NCBI GenBank assembly: GCA_946122785.1 | Contig: CAMGYJ010000004.1 | Span: forward strand, 20,544,150 to 20,608,149 | Direction: 5' to 3' | DNA from: Linum tenue | Lineage: Eukaryota > Streptophyta > Magnoliopsida > Malpighiales > Linaceae | DNA: 64,000 nt | In this document: positions 1 to 11,401 of the stretch, piece after piece | Numbering within the stretch: the stretch's first letter is position 1 | Layout: the number at the start of each line of letters is the position of its first letter | The notes under the pieces: model-generated | Database searches by the model: none | What the model saw: the letters and a program-made list of their open reading frames with translations, nothing else | What the model was told of the DNA's origin: nothing | Translations under genes and position numbers: made by a program

Positions 1-2
1 AC

Positions 3-71
3 CCAGACACCGATCTGTTTCCAGCTACGAACCCATCTGACGAGCATAGTGGAGAAAATGCAGAGAGTTAA
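3..71 (+). CDS. Possible C-terminal end of an upstream gene
   Basis: Frame 3 is open from the window edge to a TAA at 69-71. It gives a hydrophilic, acidic tail ending SGENAES, the kind of composition seen at protein C-termini. The following bases to about 230 are TG-rich, like a plant 3' UTR. Only 22 codons are visible and no family can be named; a chance open frame is quite possible. Confidence 0.2.
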   Translation, partial: PDTDLFPATNPSDEHSGENAES

Positions 72-2128
72 GCTTCAGGGCAACCAGATCGGTTTTCTTT
101 GGTCTTCACTCTTCATGAATGTGTCTGAATGATGATCATTCATCTGTGTTGTAGAATTGTTGTAACTTGAGCTTGCCACCCTGAAGGCACTGGGGCTCTA
201 ATGTTGTTGTAGTATGGCTAAACAGAAGGCAGTTCAGAAACTGAAAGTAATTAATGTGAACTGTTGAAAGGGATCTCTGAGAGGAAGGTCAGGTTGATGG
301 CTCGAGGAAACTCTCAATGGAGATGAAGGGAAGGATGAGGAGAAGTGGGGATTCCAAACCTTTGCTTTTACATTCTTCTTCAATTTTTTGACTGGAGTCT
401 GGAGATCTTTATACATGAATGCATCCATATGCACGTAAATGCGCGGATGGAAAACAAAGAGAATTGCATGCATATTCATGTTCATGAACCAACTTGCGTC
501 GTTCTCCCTCCGCGTTATTAACGCAGAGCCGTAATAGATATTTAAGTTAATAATATATGACAAATAATACATATATATGGCACTATGTGAAACTTGAAAA
601 CAACTAAGATATTGTAGTAACATATTGTTTTCATACTACAAAAATACAAGAATTACAAACATATTAGTTATTAGTAAACTAAAACATTAAAATATAAATA
701 GAGGATGTAGAGATAAGTGTATATGCTAAGAAAATTCAATGATAAATAATTGAGTTTCGATTTATCAACACTAACTATGTCAACAAATGAATGAATAATA
801 ATTAAAGTAATAAATTATTGGTAGAAGAATATATATTGAATATATAATATAGTATCACTGGACGTTTGGATAATATCGGATTTTAACCATCTAAGCCCAC
901 ACCCAACCATAAGGCTAAGGTTTAAAAAGAATCTAAAATCAAACCCACCTATGAAACCAGATATTCACCACTATCACGGGTGGGTTGGTTTTTGGTTTGT
1001 TTTGGTCACCATAGTGCCAACTATAGGAGTAGGAGGCATGTCCTTCTATGTTCAGACTAGATAAAAACAGTTTCATATATTTCTTAGAGAAGTTGCAATA
1101 AAGGAGCAGATGACTGATCATTTCAGCTGATTACAAACATAATGAGCATTTATCATCCTTTTTATTGCAATCGATCAATTGTAACAAGTTTGACTTGATA
1201 CACTAACCAAGTAAAATCATATAGTTTTACTTAGCTTGGATATACTTACATGCATGCATATGTTTAACAACCACATCTTCATGGGTATTTGTTTTAGGCC
1301 TTGCCGGACGGCCAAACACCTTCAAATTGGTCGCTTGGTCTGAAGTTCAAGGATGCACAATTGAGCAACGCTACCACTTGTTTGAACGATTATGAAAGAG
1401 GTTGAAGGCCTTCTCATAGCCTTTGAATCGGAAGCCCTAGACCATACCAACTCGCTTTGGACCACTTCTCCCACTAGACGGGACATTCTTGAAGCCAAAA
1501 AGGTTGTGAAAACACTTTTGAGATTTCAATCTCAGTTTAGGAAGGTACCTTAGCCTTCATGCCCTCGATCAAACTCTCAACTGACCGACTTTATGGACTA
1601 ACAGAAAAAGAGTAACCTAATGAGAGTGAGTAAAAAAGTAGAACTTGTGCCTGAATTTAGGGGAATATTTGATAGAATTACGTGAAATTGTAGCTTTTGT
1701 ATGTGAATGTTGTGACTTGAAGTCTGGCAGTCGACAGAAAACCACTTGGTGTCGAAGATCTATGGGCTTATAAACATATGATTTTGAGATATTCCATCTT
1801 GATTCGGTTGAATAATCTTTTTCTGTAGGTTTCTTCTTAGAATAACGGCCTCATACGTAGTTTAGTTCGTGGTTATTAGATTAATGCATATCTTTGAAAC
1901 GTTTATTTATTCTTGAGAAAAGATGGATGAAAAAATACACAAAGAAACAGTAGGAAAATTGTATCGGACTGAGTGTTATTAGCACCATAGGCAAGCAAAA
2001 AATAAAATAAAATAATAAAGAATCGACGAATTTTTTTGAAAAAAAAAGAACAAGAAAAAAAGTCGCCTCTGTAAATCTGGCAAAAATGTAAGCAATGAAA
2101 CCCTAATTAATTAGGAAGAGAAACAAAA
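72..2128. other. AT-rich intergenic region, no gene recognised
   Basis: Short ORFs here have no recognisable motifs. A less AT-rich block at about 1290-1620 contains several in-frame stops in every frame I read and may be an old repeat, but no terminal repeats or target duplications were found. Confidence 0.5.
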
Positions 2129-2839
2129 TTATGAGAACTCAGGAAAGTGATCATTAATGGCATCCAAGGTCCTGAAAGCGGGCGACGTCCCAAACAACAA
2201 CGGATCCGCGTAGCCAAAGAAGGGCGGGTATAAATTTAATCGATCGGCGGCGGCGGCCGGCAGCTGGCGGTGGTAGGGGTTCGGCGGCGGCGGAGACTCG
2301 AAAACCGAAGAAGGATTGTTGAGAAAGCAATTGGAGGAAGAAGAATTGAGCTGCTGGTGGCCGTTCTCCTCCGTAATGACCGAGGAAGAGTCGTTGTCGT
2401 CGTTGTTGTTGTTGTTGTTGTTATGATGATTACTATTGGAGGTATTGCGAGTGTCCTCCTCCGCGTTGTCCCACCGGGCCGGGTCCGGGTCGTGGTCGGA
2501 GCGGGAGAGGCCGGTGAGCTTCTGGACCAGCGCCATGAAATCCTTGGGGTGGGTGTGGATGACTTTGGGGGAGTGGGTGTAGATGATGACCGGGTGGCGC
2601 TGCGGCGGCGGCTTGGCGGAGCCGGCGACGGCGAGGGAGGAGGCGGAGGAGGAGTAGGGCGGGGAGGATGGTGAATTGTTGTTGTTGTTGTTGTTGTAGG
2701 GGTGTGTGGAGGATTTGTTCTTGAGAATGGCGTGGGAGTCCTTGTTGACTTTCAACGTGGTGGCTTCGTGGTTATTGTAGCTTTGCGGATGGCCGTCGTG
2801 GAGGAAGCTGTGGGTTGTTGTGGTTTGCCTCATTCTCAT
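2129..2839 (-). CDS. VQ20: VQ-motif transcriptional co-regulator, VQ20-like
   Basis: Intronless ORF of 236 residues, typical for plant VQ proteins. The VQ core FMALVQKLTG lies at residues 101-110 and follows the segment VIIYTHSPKVIHTHPKDF, an arrangement seen in the VQ8/VQ20 type. Low-complexity Asn runs at about 49-55 and 137-145, and Pro/Ser-rich stretches, flank the motif. The C-terminus has FFGYADPLLFG and ends HFPEFS. VQ proteins are known to bind WRKY transcription factors in the nucleus through the VQ core; VQ20 of Arabidopsis is reported to work with WRKY partners in pollen. The start MRMRQ directly follows an ATC trinucleotide run; the second Met at residue 3 could also be used. Family is sure; the VQ20 assignment leans on the nearby SYTF and EMB1865 homologues and is less certain. 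Confidence 0.88.
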   Translation of the reverse strand: MRMRQTTTTHSFLHDGHPQSYNNHEATTLKVNKDSHAILKNKSSTHPYNNNNNNNSPSSPPYSSSASSLAVAGSAKPPPQRHPVIIYTHSPKVIHTHPKDFMALVQKLTGLSRSDHDPDPARWDNAEEDTRNTSNSNHHNNNNNNNDDNDSSSVITEENGHQQLNSSSSNCFLNNPSSVFESPPPPNPYHRQLPAAAADRLNLYPPFFGYADPLLFGTSPAFRTLDAINDHFPEFS

Positions 2840-3018
2840 GATGATGATGATGATGATGATCTCCTTCTTGTTTGTTTGTACGTATTAGGAAGAATATTGT
2901 GATTACTTGGGATTAAGCATGCATTTTGATTAGGAGGAGGATGGGAAATGAAGGTGGGTAATTCTAGAGAGAGAAGAGAGAAGGAGAGTGTGTGTGGGTT
3001 GGGTTGTTGGCTATAAGT

Positions 3019-3042
3019 AGAGAGAGAGAGAGAGAGAGAGAG
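3019..3042. repeat. GA/CT microsatellite in the presumed VQ leader
   Basis: Twelve AG units, about 180 bp upstream of the VQ start codon. They read as a CT run in the gene's sense. Confidence 0.85.
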
Positions 3043-3239
3043 GGGTTGGTTTCTGGAGAGCTGAATTTGTGGGATTGATGAGTGGTGTGCAGGGATTAGC
3101 TGGGGCATGCAGTTATGATACAACAACAAACTTTTTTAGTTTATTTAGAGCTAATAATTACAAAAGAGGGTTAATATTTCTGTGGGAGAGCTTCCATTGT
3201 CGTTGTAGTAGGGTTGCGTTGTTATATGAGATGTTGTTC

Positions 3240-3245
3240 CACGTG
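3240..3245. promoter_or_regulatory. G-box upstream of the VQ gene
   Basis: CACGTG inside a perfect 10-bp palindrome, about 400 bp upstream of the VQ start. G-boxes bind bZIP and bHLH factors. Function here is inferred from sequence alone. Confidence 0.35.
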
Positions 3246-3992
3246 GACTGAGGCTAGCTAGGTTAATTATTTTTCCCTCTATTGTTCATGACTACTTGAA
3301 TTATCGCGAGAGAGATCGTACCATGTTATTCACAAAAACATGGGGAAAAAACCCACGAATGGCCATGTAATTAGTATTCGATCTCGACCTCTTTTACTAT
3401 AAATTTTTATAATATTGTACGAATGGTTTAAACGATGAAGCAAAATCATATAAGGTTTGTTTACAGAACTTGGAACAACACAAATGGAAATAATTAGTTA
3501 CTAATTCACGTCGGCCAACTATACGTTATGATCATATATATAGTTTTAGGTGTTCGTAACAAGAAAATGGAACCGGTGAATTTAAAGACTCTTTTGTTCT
3601 TATCTTCCAGGCAGGCGGAGCACAACTTTGCTTGCTTGCTTGCATGGATTACGCATTTTCTGTTCTTATCCATGCACGTGTTGCACCTTCTTATTTAAGG
3701 TTACGTTATAACATGTAACTACTAGGTACATACATAGTTTATAGTTACCTGAATTCGTTGTTCCTTTGGGCCCAAGAAGAATGGCCGCGCTTTTCTTTAT
3801 CTAGTGCCGTAATGGGCAAGCCAAACTCCAAACCGCCTTCCTCCGATCTCACTAGATCATAATCATTCAGATCTAAAACCTAAACCACGGGAAATACCGA
3901 CTAAACCCTTTTCCCCTTTTATATCATCTCACTTGTTATGACTTGATCAAAACATATTACAATTGGAAGTCATCATATACGAGGATACATTT

Positions 3993-4397
3993 GGGGAGTT
4001 CTACTGTACCCAGGGTGAAATCCGGGGTACCGTATACCTTGAGTAAGAAAACTCCATCCAGAACTTGAATTGACTGGTCTTTCGGACATGATACAATACT
4101 CTAACCCTTAAAGATCAAAATCTAGGTATCAATTCTCTAAATCTTATACCCCAAGATCAATTTAATTAGAAACAATAATCGACGGTTATGATTCGTCCAA
4201 ATATAGGCAAAAAAATCAATGCACCATCTTAGGATTTATAGTTTATGATTTAGATAATTAGGACCTAGTGTTCACTCATTAAGGGTTAGGGTATAGTATC
4301 ATGCCCAAAAATCCTGGTAATTCGAGGTCTAGATAGCGTTTTTATACTCAAGGTATGCGGTACCCCGGATTTCACCCGGGGTACCGTAGAAGGCACC
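3993..4397. mobile_element. MITE family 1, full copy
   Basis: Long terminal inverted repeats. The left end GGGGAGTTCTACTGTACCC is mirrored by the right end at about 4342-4397, and the inner parts (around 4095-4120 and 4285-4310) are also inverted copies. The right end abuts a TA microsatellite. Other copies lie at 29810-30180 (full length) and as pieces at 4698-4785, 26322-26400 and 30185-30214. No coding capacity. The superfamily is not obvious from the ends. Confidence 0.75.
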
Positions 4398-4415
4398 ATA
4401 TATATATATATATAT

Positions 4416-4687
4416 GGGTCAGACTGGCGTACGCCAGGCGTATACTATACGTCAGGTACTACAACTGAGATATCTCTATCTAGACCATGAATTAAATCGA
4501 GTTTGAGGTATGATACTATACCCTAACCTCTAATGGATAAACCCCAGGCACCGATTTTCTAAACCCTAACCCGAAGTTTGATTTAATGAAAAACAAAAAT
4601 TGACCGTTGTGATCGACCAGAGCTCATCTAACTACATCTAACGGCTAAATCACCTGACGTATACTATACGCCTGACGTACACCAGTC
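4416..4687. mobile_element. MITE family 2, between TA repeats
   Basis: About 270 bp. The left end (GGTCAGACTGGCGTACGCC followed by a GTATACTATACG block) is mirrored at 4651-4687. The interior has a CCCTAACC-containing motif in inverted orientation. Bounded on both sides by TATATA runs. Related pieces occur at 26740-26800, 30235-30266 and 57480-57800. Confidence 0.7.
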
Positions 4688-4697
4688 ATATATATAT

Positions 4698-5171
4698 GGT
4701 GCCTTCTACGGTACCCCGGGTGAAATCCGGGGTACCGCATACCTTGAGTATGAAAACGCTATCTAGACCTCGAATTAGCATGATTTTTGGGTGCGTTCAA
4801 TGCACCCAACTCAAAAATTAGACTTAAGGTGTCGGATGTTGAATTTTAATTTGTAGAATCAGTGTAATATGATGATATAACGTATGATAACAACTAATTA
4901 GCCGATTACCCTAAGTCTTAGACCTCCAATTTTGAGTTCTATCACAAACCCCAAATTGTAAACCCTAACCCTAACCCTAAATCTCTAAACTCTAAATCCT
5001 TCAAATTAAAGTAAATCTTCAATGATTTTTGTGCAAATTCATGTGCGTTATTGTTCATCACATCACAAGTGATGATTGACATAATTTTTACATAAATCGC
5101 ATGTTTAAAATGATGGTTATGAAGTGAGTGCACTGAACGCACCCAAAAAAGTGAGTGCACCGAAGACGCCA

Positions 5172-5173
<2 letters not shown>
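4698..5173. mobile_element. MITE family 1 fragment joined to a family 3 MITE
   Basis: 4698-4785 is the terminal part of family 1, cut off after about 88 bp. From about 4786 a different element starts with GGGTGCGTTCAATGCACCC and ends at 5173 with the inverted counterpart next to GACGCCACC. The family 3 end is the same as the ends of the large 26821-29792 element. The right side runs into a long TA microsatellite. Confidence 0.6.

Positions 5174-5231
<58 letters not shown>
5174..5231. repeat. TA microsatellite
   Basis: About 29 uninterrupted TA units immediately after the family 3 MITE terminus. Confidence 0.95.
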
Positions 5232-5233
<2 letters not shown>

Positions 5234-5428
5234 CTACATAGTTAACAACAACGTTAAAAAAGGAAACTCATAACTAATATGAAATTGGTGACGTACTTCT
5301 TCATCGGACATGTTTCGTGAAAGTGGAGGTTCCCTTCCAGCAAGTAACATCTGAAACTTTTCTTCCCATTTTCGGTTCATCTCAGCCATTTTTTTTTTCA
5401 ACGTCTTTGGTAATTTGATGTACTCGTT
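5234..5428 (-). pseudogene. Transposase-like fragment (possibly CACTA type)
   Basis: A 65-codon minus-strand ORF with the segment MAEMNRKWEEKFQMLL, a charged helix resembling C-terminal pieces of plant CACTA transposase-family proteins. A GTACGT splice-donor-like site falls inside it. The DNA motif around 5330-5380 is repeated imperfectly at 5477-5525, suggesting filler DNA at a break. Family call is weak. Confidence 0.3.
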
Positions 5429-6306
5429 CAATTAAGACATTTATGGCCTACGTTTGTGGCCTACTTTATGGCCTACTTTTGGTTCATCTCAGCAAGTAAC
5501 ATCTTAAACTTTTCTCCCCATTTTTCAATTAAGATATTTATGGTCTACTTTTGAAATTATTGGACAAATTTATCCCGTATTTTGAATTGACCGTCAAAAT
5601 TGACGGTCAACCATTTTCTCCGTAAGTGACTCAGCATCCACTGCTGACTAGGACATCCACGTCATTTAAGAACTAAAAAAAAAATAGAAAAAGGATGGTA
5701 GAAACTCTTCCCTCATATTCGTCCTCTTCTAACTTCCACCTCCACCCATTACCTAATCCTTCCCAAATTTCCTTCCCCAATCTTCGTCCTCTTCTAATTT
5801 TCACCTCCATCTATTACGAATCCTTCCCCCAATTTCCTTCCCCGTCCTACAATCCCTACCATTGACGGAAATCAGTTTGAAAATCCAAGAACCCAAACAC
5901 TAAATTTCAGTTCTGGGAAAACCGAAGAACCATCATAAAATCCTTCCCTTGATTTCCTTCTCGCCAAATGCACGGGCATCGTACCGCCACTTCAAGCTCC
6001 ATAGCTGCCCCCGTCTACAAAACACCGCCACCGACTCAGCTCTGCACTACAAATCTATCACTAAACCCAGATCTGCCCTAATTTTTTTCATTATCGGTGG
6101 CGGATCTGGCAGGTAATCGACACGACTTGGACCTGTTGGCGGACGGATAGCCGAGTCGGCTGACCTACTGGCAAGACGAGTTGAAATCCCGTCACCGAAG
6201 ATGGTGATTCCATCTTCCTCGTTCTTCCTCCTCAAGGTCGGCAGAAGCTGACAACAACAGAGCATAAGAGGTAGGTGGTGGAGGCCGGATTTAGGTAGGC
6301 AGGAGG
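5429..6306 (+). mobile_element. Left half of a MULE split by LTR element A
   Basis: Bases from about 5429 (ACATTTATGGCCTAC onward) are an inverted copy of 22440-22600, the two halves forming long terminal inverted repeats of one element. The outermost part of the left end is missing. The interior (5690-6306) is CT-rich and resembles a plant 5' leader or gene piece, but I could not identify it; the minus-strand ORF in it has no recognisable motif. Confidence 0.6.
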
Positions 6307-8036
6307 TGATTCGGGTCCAATTGTACACATTTTACCCTTCATTTTGTGATAGTTTGGCTTTGCATTTCATCGTCCTCGACATATTTCATGCTAGGTTGTG
6401 CTTATTTTGATAAATTTCAGGTCCTAGTACGTGTGGAAGGGTCGAGGACGAGTTTCGGGACGATTAGAGGTCAAAAAGTGCAAAAACCGAAGAAAAGTCC
6501 AAAGTCCGTGACAGTTTCCCCGTAACAGTGAAGTGCAGGTGTCCAGGTTTCAGGCCATGTTCACGGTTTCTCATTGGAGTTCAAGGTCTCCTAAGGCCAT
6601 GAACTGAAGCCATAAACCGTGAAGCGTCCAGGGCAATTTCTGAGGTTACTGACGCCGCGTGAGTTCACGGTCACCAAGACCGTGAACTTTGAGTGCAAAT
6701 CGTGAAGTCAAGTAAGTGAAGCGGTGCGTTTCGACATAGCACCCTGAGTTCACGGACGCGTTGAGGAGTTCACGACCATGAACTAGAAGGCCGTGAACTC
6801 AGCTCGATCTCAGTATAAAGGGAGAGCTGAAAGGAATAAGAAAACGGGAGCTTTATTTTCAGGTTAGGTTTTCATTTTTCAGAATAAGGAGGATTCTAGT
6901 GAGAGGTTAGGGTTTCTTCTAGAGTGAGAAATTGCAAATCAAAGGAGGAAGAAGGAGCTTTTGGCTTGTTCATAGCTAGAGGATTGAATATTTCTTCATC
7001 TCAAGGGTGTCTCAAGCAACAAGGAGAAAAGATTGGCATCACTTCATTGTTCTTTCTTCCCCTTTTGTTGTTTTCTCTTGTCGAGCTATGGAATAGCTTA
7101 CCTACTCACTTGAGTATTGCGAATCCTAGTCTCTCTATGTGTTAGGATGTAAGAACATGAACCTATTGTGTTTATTGAGTGTTTTATATTATATTTGAGG
7201 TATTATTCATGAATGATTGAGTGTACTAGCTTTAACTCAATATTGGGTAAAATTGACATAGAGGGTAGAAATCCCCTTTTGGTCCAATAGGAAGCTAGAC
7301 TTCTTAGCCACTTGGGTAAACTCCTTTAGGTCGATTTAAGACCAAAATTTCAAGTATCGGAGTAGGATCATGATTCCACAGGGATTGGTCTCTTCGACGA
7401 ACGGATTAAGTTCCGAGGGTTTGGTTTGCAATCCTTAGTCGTCTAGTCGAGAGGATTAGGTTTCCTAGCCTATCGTTTTCACCCTTAGCCGAAAGGTTAA
7501 GTGAGTTAGCTTTCTAACATGTTGCAACGAGTCTCAATTAGCTAACTAAGAGAGTTAGGGATCTCTTGGTTTGATCGGTGAAGAGAGCTAGGTTCCCTAG
7601 CTAAGAATCACAATCCTTAACCTTATGGTTAAGAGAGCTATTTCTCCTAGCTTATATTTGTTGATTTTCCTTCATTGATCGACTAAGGTTGTTTGTCCCT
7701 AGCTAGTTGCACCCACCTCGCGGTGTATGAACACGTCTTTCACACTAGAGCTTTGTTTGTCGTTTCTTAGCATAAGACTAGGGGCAGCAATACCCGGGTG
7801 AAGTCTTCTCGAGTAGAATTCTCCTCCATTTGCTTTTCTTGCTTGTTTAGTTTGTAGTTTTCTTAGTTTTAAACCCAAAAATATTTTGCTAGATAACAAC
7901 TTAAGCGATTGAATTAGGGGTACATGGACCGGCCCAGGTTTGACAATTAAATACTTGCCCTATACTGCACCCGGCTAGAGTTTAAAAACTTGGGGTCTAG
8001 TCGGGATTAATTCGCGGTGTAGTTTCGTGCGAGTCA
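6307..8036 (+). repeat. 5' LTR of element A
   Basis: 1730 bp, TG...CA ends, homologous to 20553-22229. Contains a cluster of TTCACGG/CCGTGAA inverted motifs at about 6530-6800 and a TATAAAGGGAGAGC segment at 6815 that may be the core promoter. Confidence 0.9.
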
Positions 8037-8042
8037 AGTTTT

Positions 8043-8062
8043 TGGCGCCGTTGTCGGGGAAC
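8043..8062 (+). other. Primer binding site of element A (tRNA-Asp type)
   Basis: TGGCGCCGTTGTCGGGGAAC lies six bases after the LTR end. It matches the tRNA-Asp-complementary primer site known from Athila elements, with one apparent change (GTTGTC for GTTGCC). Confidence 0.8.
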
Positions 8063-8233
8063 CGCGGTCCAATATTTTAAAAAGGTCGCTTTGTTACTCT
8101 AGCATTTTCTATCTTTCCTTTTTGTTTGTGTTTTGTGTCCGTGTGTGTTTTGTTTACCACTCTTCGCCTTGAAGGTTGGTTTGCATGTGTTTGATTTTCG
8201 TTTTTAGTGTTTTTTGTTTGTAGGTATTGGATC

Positions 8234-9305
8234 ATGGATCCTTATGATTTCACCCAAGTGTGGGAGTATCCATTACCACCCGAGAGTGGTTACACTGAAA
8301 CTTCATGGGACGATCAAAATGGGGGAAGTCAAGAATCCGGGTTCTACTACCAACCCCTATTCCAAGATGAACAAGCATACCAATGGGGGTATCAAGAAGC
8401 GTCCCCATATCAAGAATATTTCCCTCAACAACCCGAGGATAAATCCAAGTTGGAGTTGTCCATGGAGGCTTTCATGGGACAAACCTCAAGACCATGTGCC
8501 ACTCCACAACCGGAGCCAAAGAGCAAATTAGAGCTCATCGTGGAGCGAGTTGCCCGGTGCACCAATGAAGGGTGCTCTAGCATGGACCTCCCAATTGCCA
8601 ACCCTCTCGACTCAACCTTTCTTCGGGAATCGGAGGAGTTCCTTCGACGCGCAGAGAGGCTAGGAGGGCTTGTAGAGCAAGCATGTGCACAACTTGCTCA
8701 CAATCGCCTCCTACATATTAGAAGAAAGAGAGGAAGCCGAAGAGGCGAGCCATGATAATTTTGAAAGAACCAGCTCTGACATGGATTTCCAACCCCTTCC
8801 TCCTCCCGGCTTGACAATAGAAGAGAAGGTGGCACGAGCTTGTGCAAGCTATCGTCTTTCATCATTGGAGGAGAAAGAGGAGGTTGAATGATCGATCAAT
8901 GACAACCGTGGGGAGCAAGACGAACTCTCATTGGAGAGCTCCCGTGGTGAGGATGAACAAGAAGGTTGCTTAGATGATTCTCAACACTTTCCCCTTCCCG
9001 AAAGCAAACTTGAAGACGGAGTCACAAGTGTGGAGGAGCAAGAGAATCCTTTCTATGATCTTGCATGGCATCTTGCCCTCCAAATCGTACTTGAAGACAT
9101 GAATGAGAAGGAGGAAGAAGTGGTTGAAGAGGAGGAAGTGAGCATTAAAGAAGGGGAAGATCTTGATTGTTCCCAAGTGGAGGAACAAAGTAAAGAAGAA
9201 GGAAGGGAGGTTGAAGATGAAGTAGAAGGAACAAGTGGTGTCCAGGATAAGGAAAAGGTCAAGGTGGATGAAGCATCCACAAGTTACAAGAGCTACCAAT
9301 GCTTT
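8234..9305 (+). pseudogene. Acidic gag-position ORF of element A, first part
   Basis: Begins with ATG at 8234 (MDPYDFTQVWEYPLPP). The first stretch, to a stop at 8755, is Gln/Tyr-rich with two related SKLEL blocks. Reading then continues in overlapping frames (8685-8891, then to 9305), so there are at least two frameshifts. The last part is a Glu/Lys-rich, probable coiled-coil or disordered segment. The insertion of element B cuts it at codon TGC-TTT; the first base triplet of B's LTR supplies a stop. It sits where gag-pol should be, but I see no zinc knuckle or pol motif. Function unknown. Confidence 0.55.
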
Positions 9306-9968
9306 TGATGACTTGATATATACACATGTTTTTGTCCACCATTCTTATACCATTTGAGCTTCATTTCTCGTATCTTAGGCCGATTTCACGCTAGGTTGTT
9401 CTTGTTTGTGATATTTCATGTCCTAGTACGTGAATGGAGGATTGGGAACGAGTTCGGGGTCGATTAGACAAAGATTGGAGGTTTGGCGAGAAGCTGAGGA
9501 AGCCACACGGCCAGACCTAACAGCCACACGGCCGTGTGGCGTGGCCGTATGGAATTCCTTTGAGCGGGCAAAGCACACTGGCCGTGTACCGGGTCCCTTG
9601 AGGCCGTGTGGAAATCAAAGATATGCTGCGCGGGCAGGCCGAGATTTCACACGGCCGTGCAGTTCTGGGCGTGTGACGTGCATGAAACCACTTAAGTGAA
9701 ATGTGGCGTTTCACACCTCCACACGGGGAGCTGGGATTTTACACGACCATGTGGTCGGGAAATTCTAGGTTTTAACCCAATTTCGGGTCTTTTGGAGGGG
9801 AATGGAGTGTTTTAGCAAAAAAACAGAGCTTTAGAGAGAGAAAGTGCGAAGAACAAACCCTAGGAGCTATTTGGAGTGGATTTCTCACCATTGAAGCCCA
9901 GATTGCATCCCCAAGAGTGAAGATCGACATCCCAGAGCAGATTATGAGTACGACTACTCTGATTTTTG

Positions 9969-9999
<31 letters not shown>

Positions 10000-10617
10000 A
10001 TGGAGTAGAACCTTCTCTCACTTGGGTATGAAGAACCCTAGTTCCATGTGTTAGGGATCTTGATTGTAATAACTTTGGATTGATATACTGATTGATTTTA
10101 ATCGATTGATGCATGATTCATTGAGTCAATTGAAGCCTGATCATCTTTTCCTGATTTCTGCTGCAACCTGAGATAGACAGAATCTGATTAGGTTGTTAGA
10201 GCTTCATCAATCGGTAGTGGTAGATGGGTTATACGATAGTTAATCGATTTACTGCTTTGTACTGGAATCCAATTCCAGTAGTGGAGTTCTGCGTTTATTG
10301 CCTTGGTAGCCTAACCACGTGAAGGCTAGTCGCCTGCCGGTTAGTCTGTTTGAGAGGGCTTGGTCAGCTTAAGAGATTCCAAGCTACTGTCGGATCTTCC
10401 GCAGTTTAATCAACAGTTAATCAACCCAGGGTAATTACAACCTCAACCTAACTAAGGAGCTAGGGGGACTCATTCCCGAGTGACTCTTCCTTTGCTAAAG
10501 AACTTTCAACCATTTCCTGCTTTCTTACTGCTTTTACTTAAAATCACAATCACTTGACTTAGTTTGCTAGATAATAGATAATCACGGAGTAGGCAGTAGA
10601 TCTAGACCCCGGGTTGA
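9306..10617 (+). repeat. 5' LTR of element B, 3'-truncated
   Basis: Homologous to 15249-16583 but ends at GGGTTGA. Includes clustered palindromes such as CCACACGGCCGTGTGG (9524-9539) and a CT microsatellite near 9974-9999. Confidence 0.85.
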
Positions 10618-10675
10618 TGTGGTCATTCCCGAGGAGCAGACCATGGGGTATTGATGGACCGCCAGAGTCGCGGAC

Positions 10676-11401
10676 ATGAGGTCGCCCATCCAACACCCTC
10701 AAGTTCCAGCAAACAACTTTGAGGTGAGCACCACCTCTGTCATCGCCATGCTGCGCGGCTCGGTAGTATTCTGTGGGAAGGAGTGGGAGTGCCCCCGATC
10801 ACACCTGAGGCGATTCCACGAGCTCATCGATGGGATCAAGATCAATGGGGTCCCAGCCGATGCCATCCAGCTGAGGTATTTCCCATTTACTTTGGAGGGG
10901 CAATCCAAGGAGTGGCTGGACACTCGACCTCCAGGCTCGATCACCACGTTCGCCAACCTGGTGGACAAGTTCGTCACACGCTACCATCCTCCGTACAAGA
11001 CAGCGGACCTGCAGAAGCAAATCACCCACTTTGCCCAGGATGAAGATGAGACCATCCGGGATGCTTGGGAAAGATACACCAGTCTTTTCCTCAAGTGTCC
11101 CAACCATGGTTTTACTAACGTCTTCAAGTTGGGCACCTTCTACCATGCCCTCTTCCCGGAAGACAAGCAGCTGATTGACTCAGTTTGCGGCTGGAATATG
11201 CTCACCAAGACACCGCCACAGCTGAATCAACTCTTTGAAGAGATGGCAGAGCAAGGTTATGATTGGGGAATCACCTCTCCCCCTCGCTGGAAAACCGCGA
11301 CCTTTCACCTTTTTGGCGATTTTCCGGCCATTTTTGGTCGGTTTTTCACCAAACCAACACCATACCCAACCTTCCCTCCTCCTTTTCGGCCTTTCCCTTG
11401 A
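10676..11401 (+). pseudogene. gag (Retrotrans_gag domain) of element B
   Basis: The first about 195 codons carry a retrotransposon gag domain: FTLEGQSKEWLDTRPPGSI followed by FVTRYHPP, then RDAWERYTSLFLKCPNHGF and LFEEMAEQGYDWG. This is the capsid-region pattern of plant Ty3/gypsy gag. The N-terminal part and the leader were lost in the deletion that also removed the LTR end. From about 11268 the sequence changes to a Phe/Pro-rich tail unlike gag, so the open frame after that point is not gag. No zinc knuckle is seen. Confidence 0.8.

Larger units (their letters stand above)
2840..3992 (-). promoter_or_regulatory. 5' flank of the VQ gene
   Basis: Reading leftwards into the VQ gene, this stretch holds a palindromic G-box (TCCACGTGGA, core 3240-3245), a CT-rich tract with a GA microsatellite, and an ATC triplet run right at the start codon. 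CT tracts are common in plant 5' leaders. No clear TATA box was identified. Short ORFs in it are low complexity and are not called. Confidence 0.4.

Noticed and set aside
2270..2902. Plus-strand ORFs of 134 and 66 codons opposite the VQ gene
   Set aside because: Low-complexity Val/Gly/Arg runs that are the complement of Asn/Asp codon repeats in the VQ gene.
2836..3129. 97-codon minus-strand ORF upstream of the VQ start
   Set aside because: Ser/Leu runs from the CT microsatellite and ATC repeat of the leader; no protein-like motif.
4963..4982. Interstitial telomere repeat (three CCCTAA units)
   Set aside because: Too short, and not the plant heptamer CCCTAAA; part of a MITE interior where CCCTAA motifs are common.
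9505..9670. Regular palindromes considered as a CRISPR-like array
   Set aside because: Plant nuclear LTR, irregular spacing, no spacers of uniform size.
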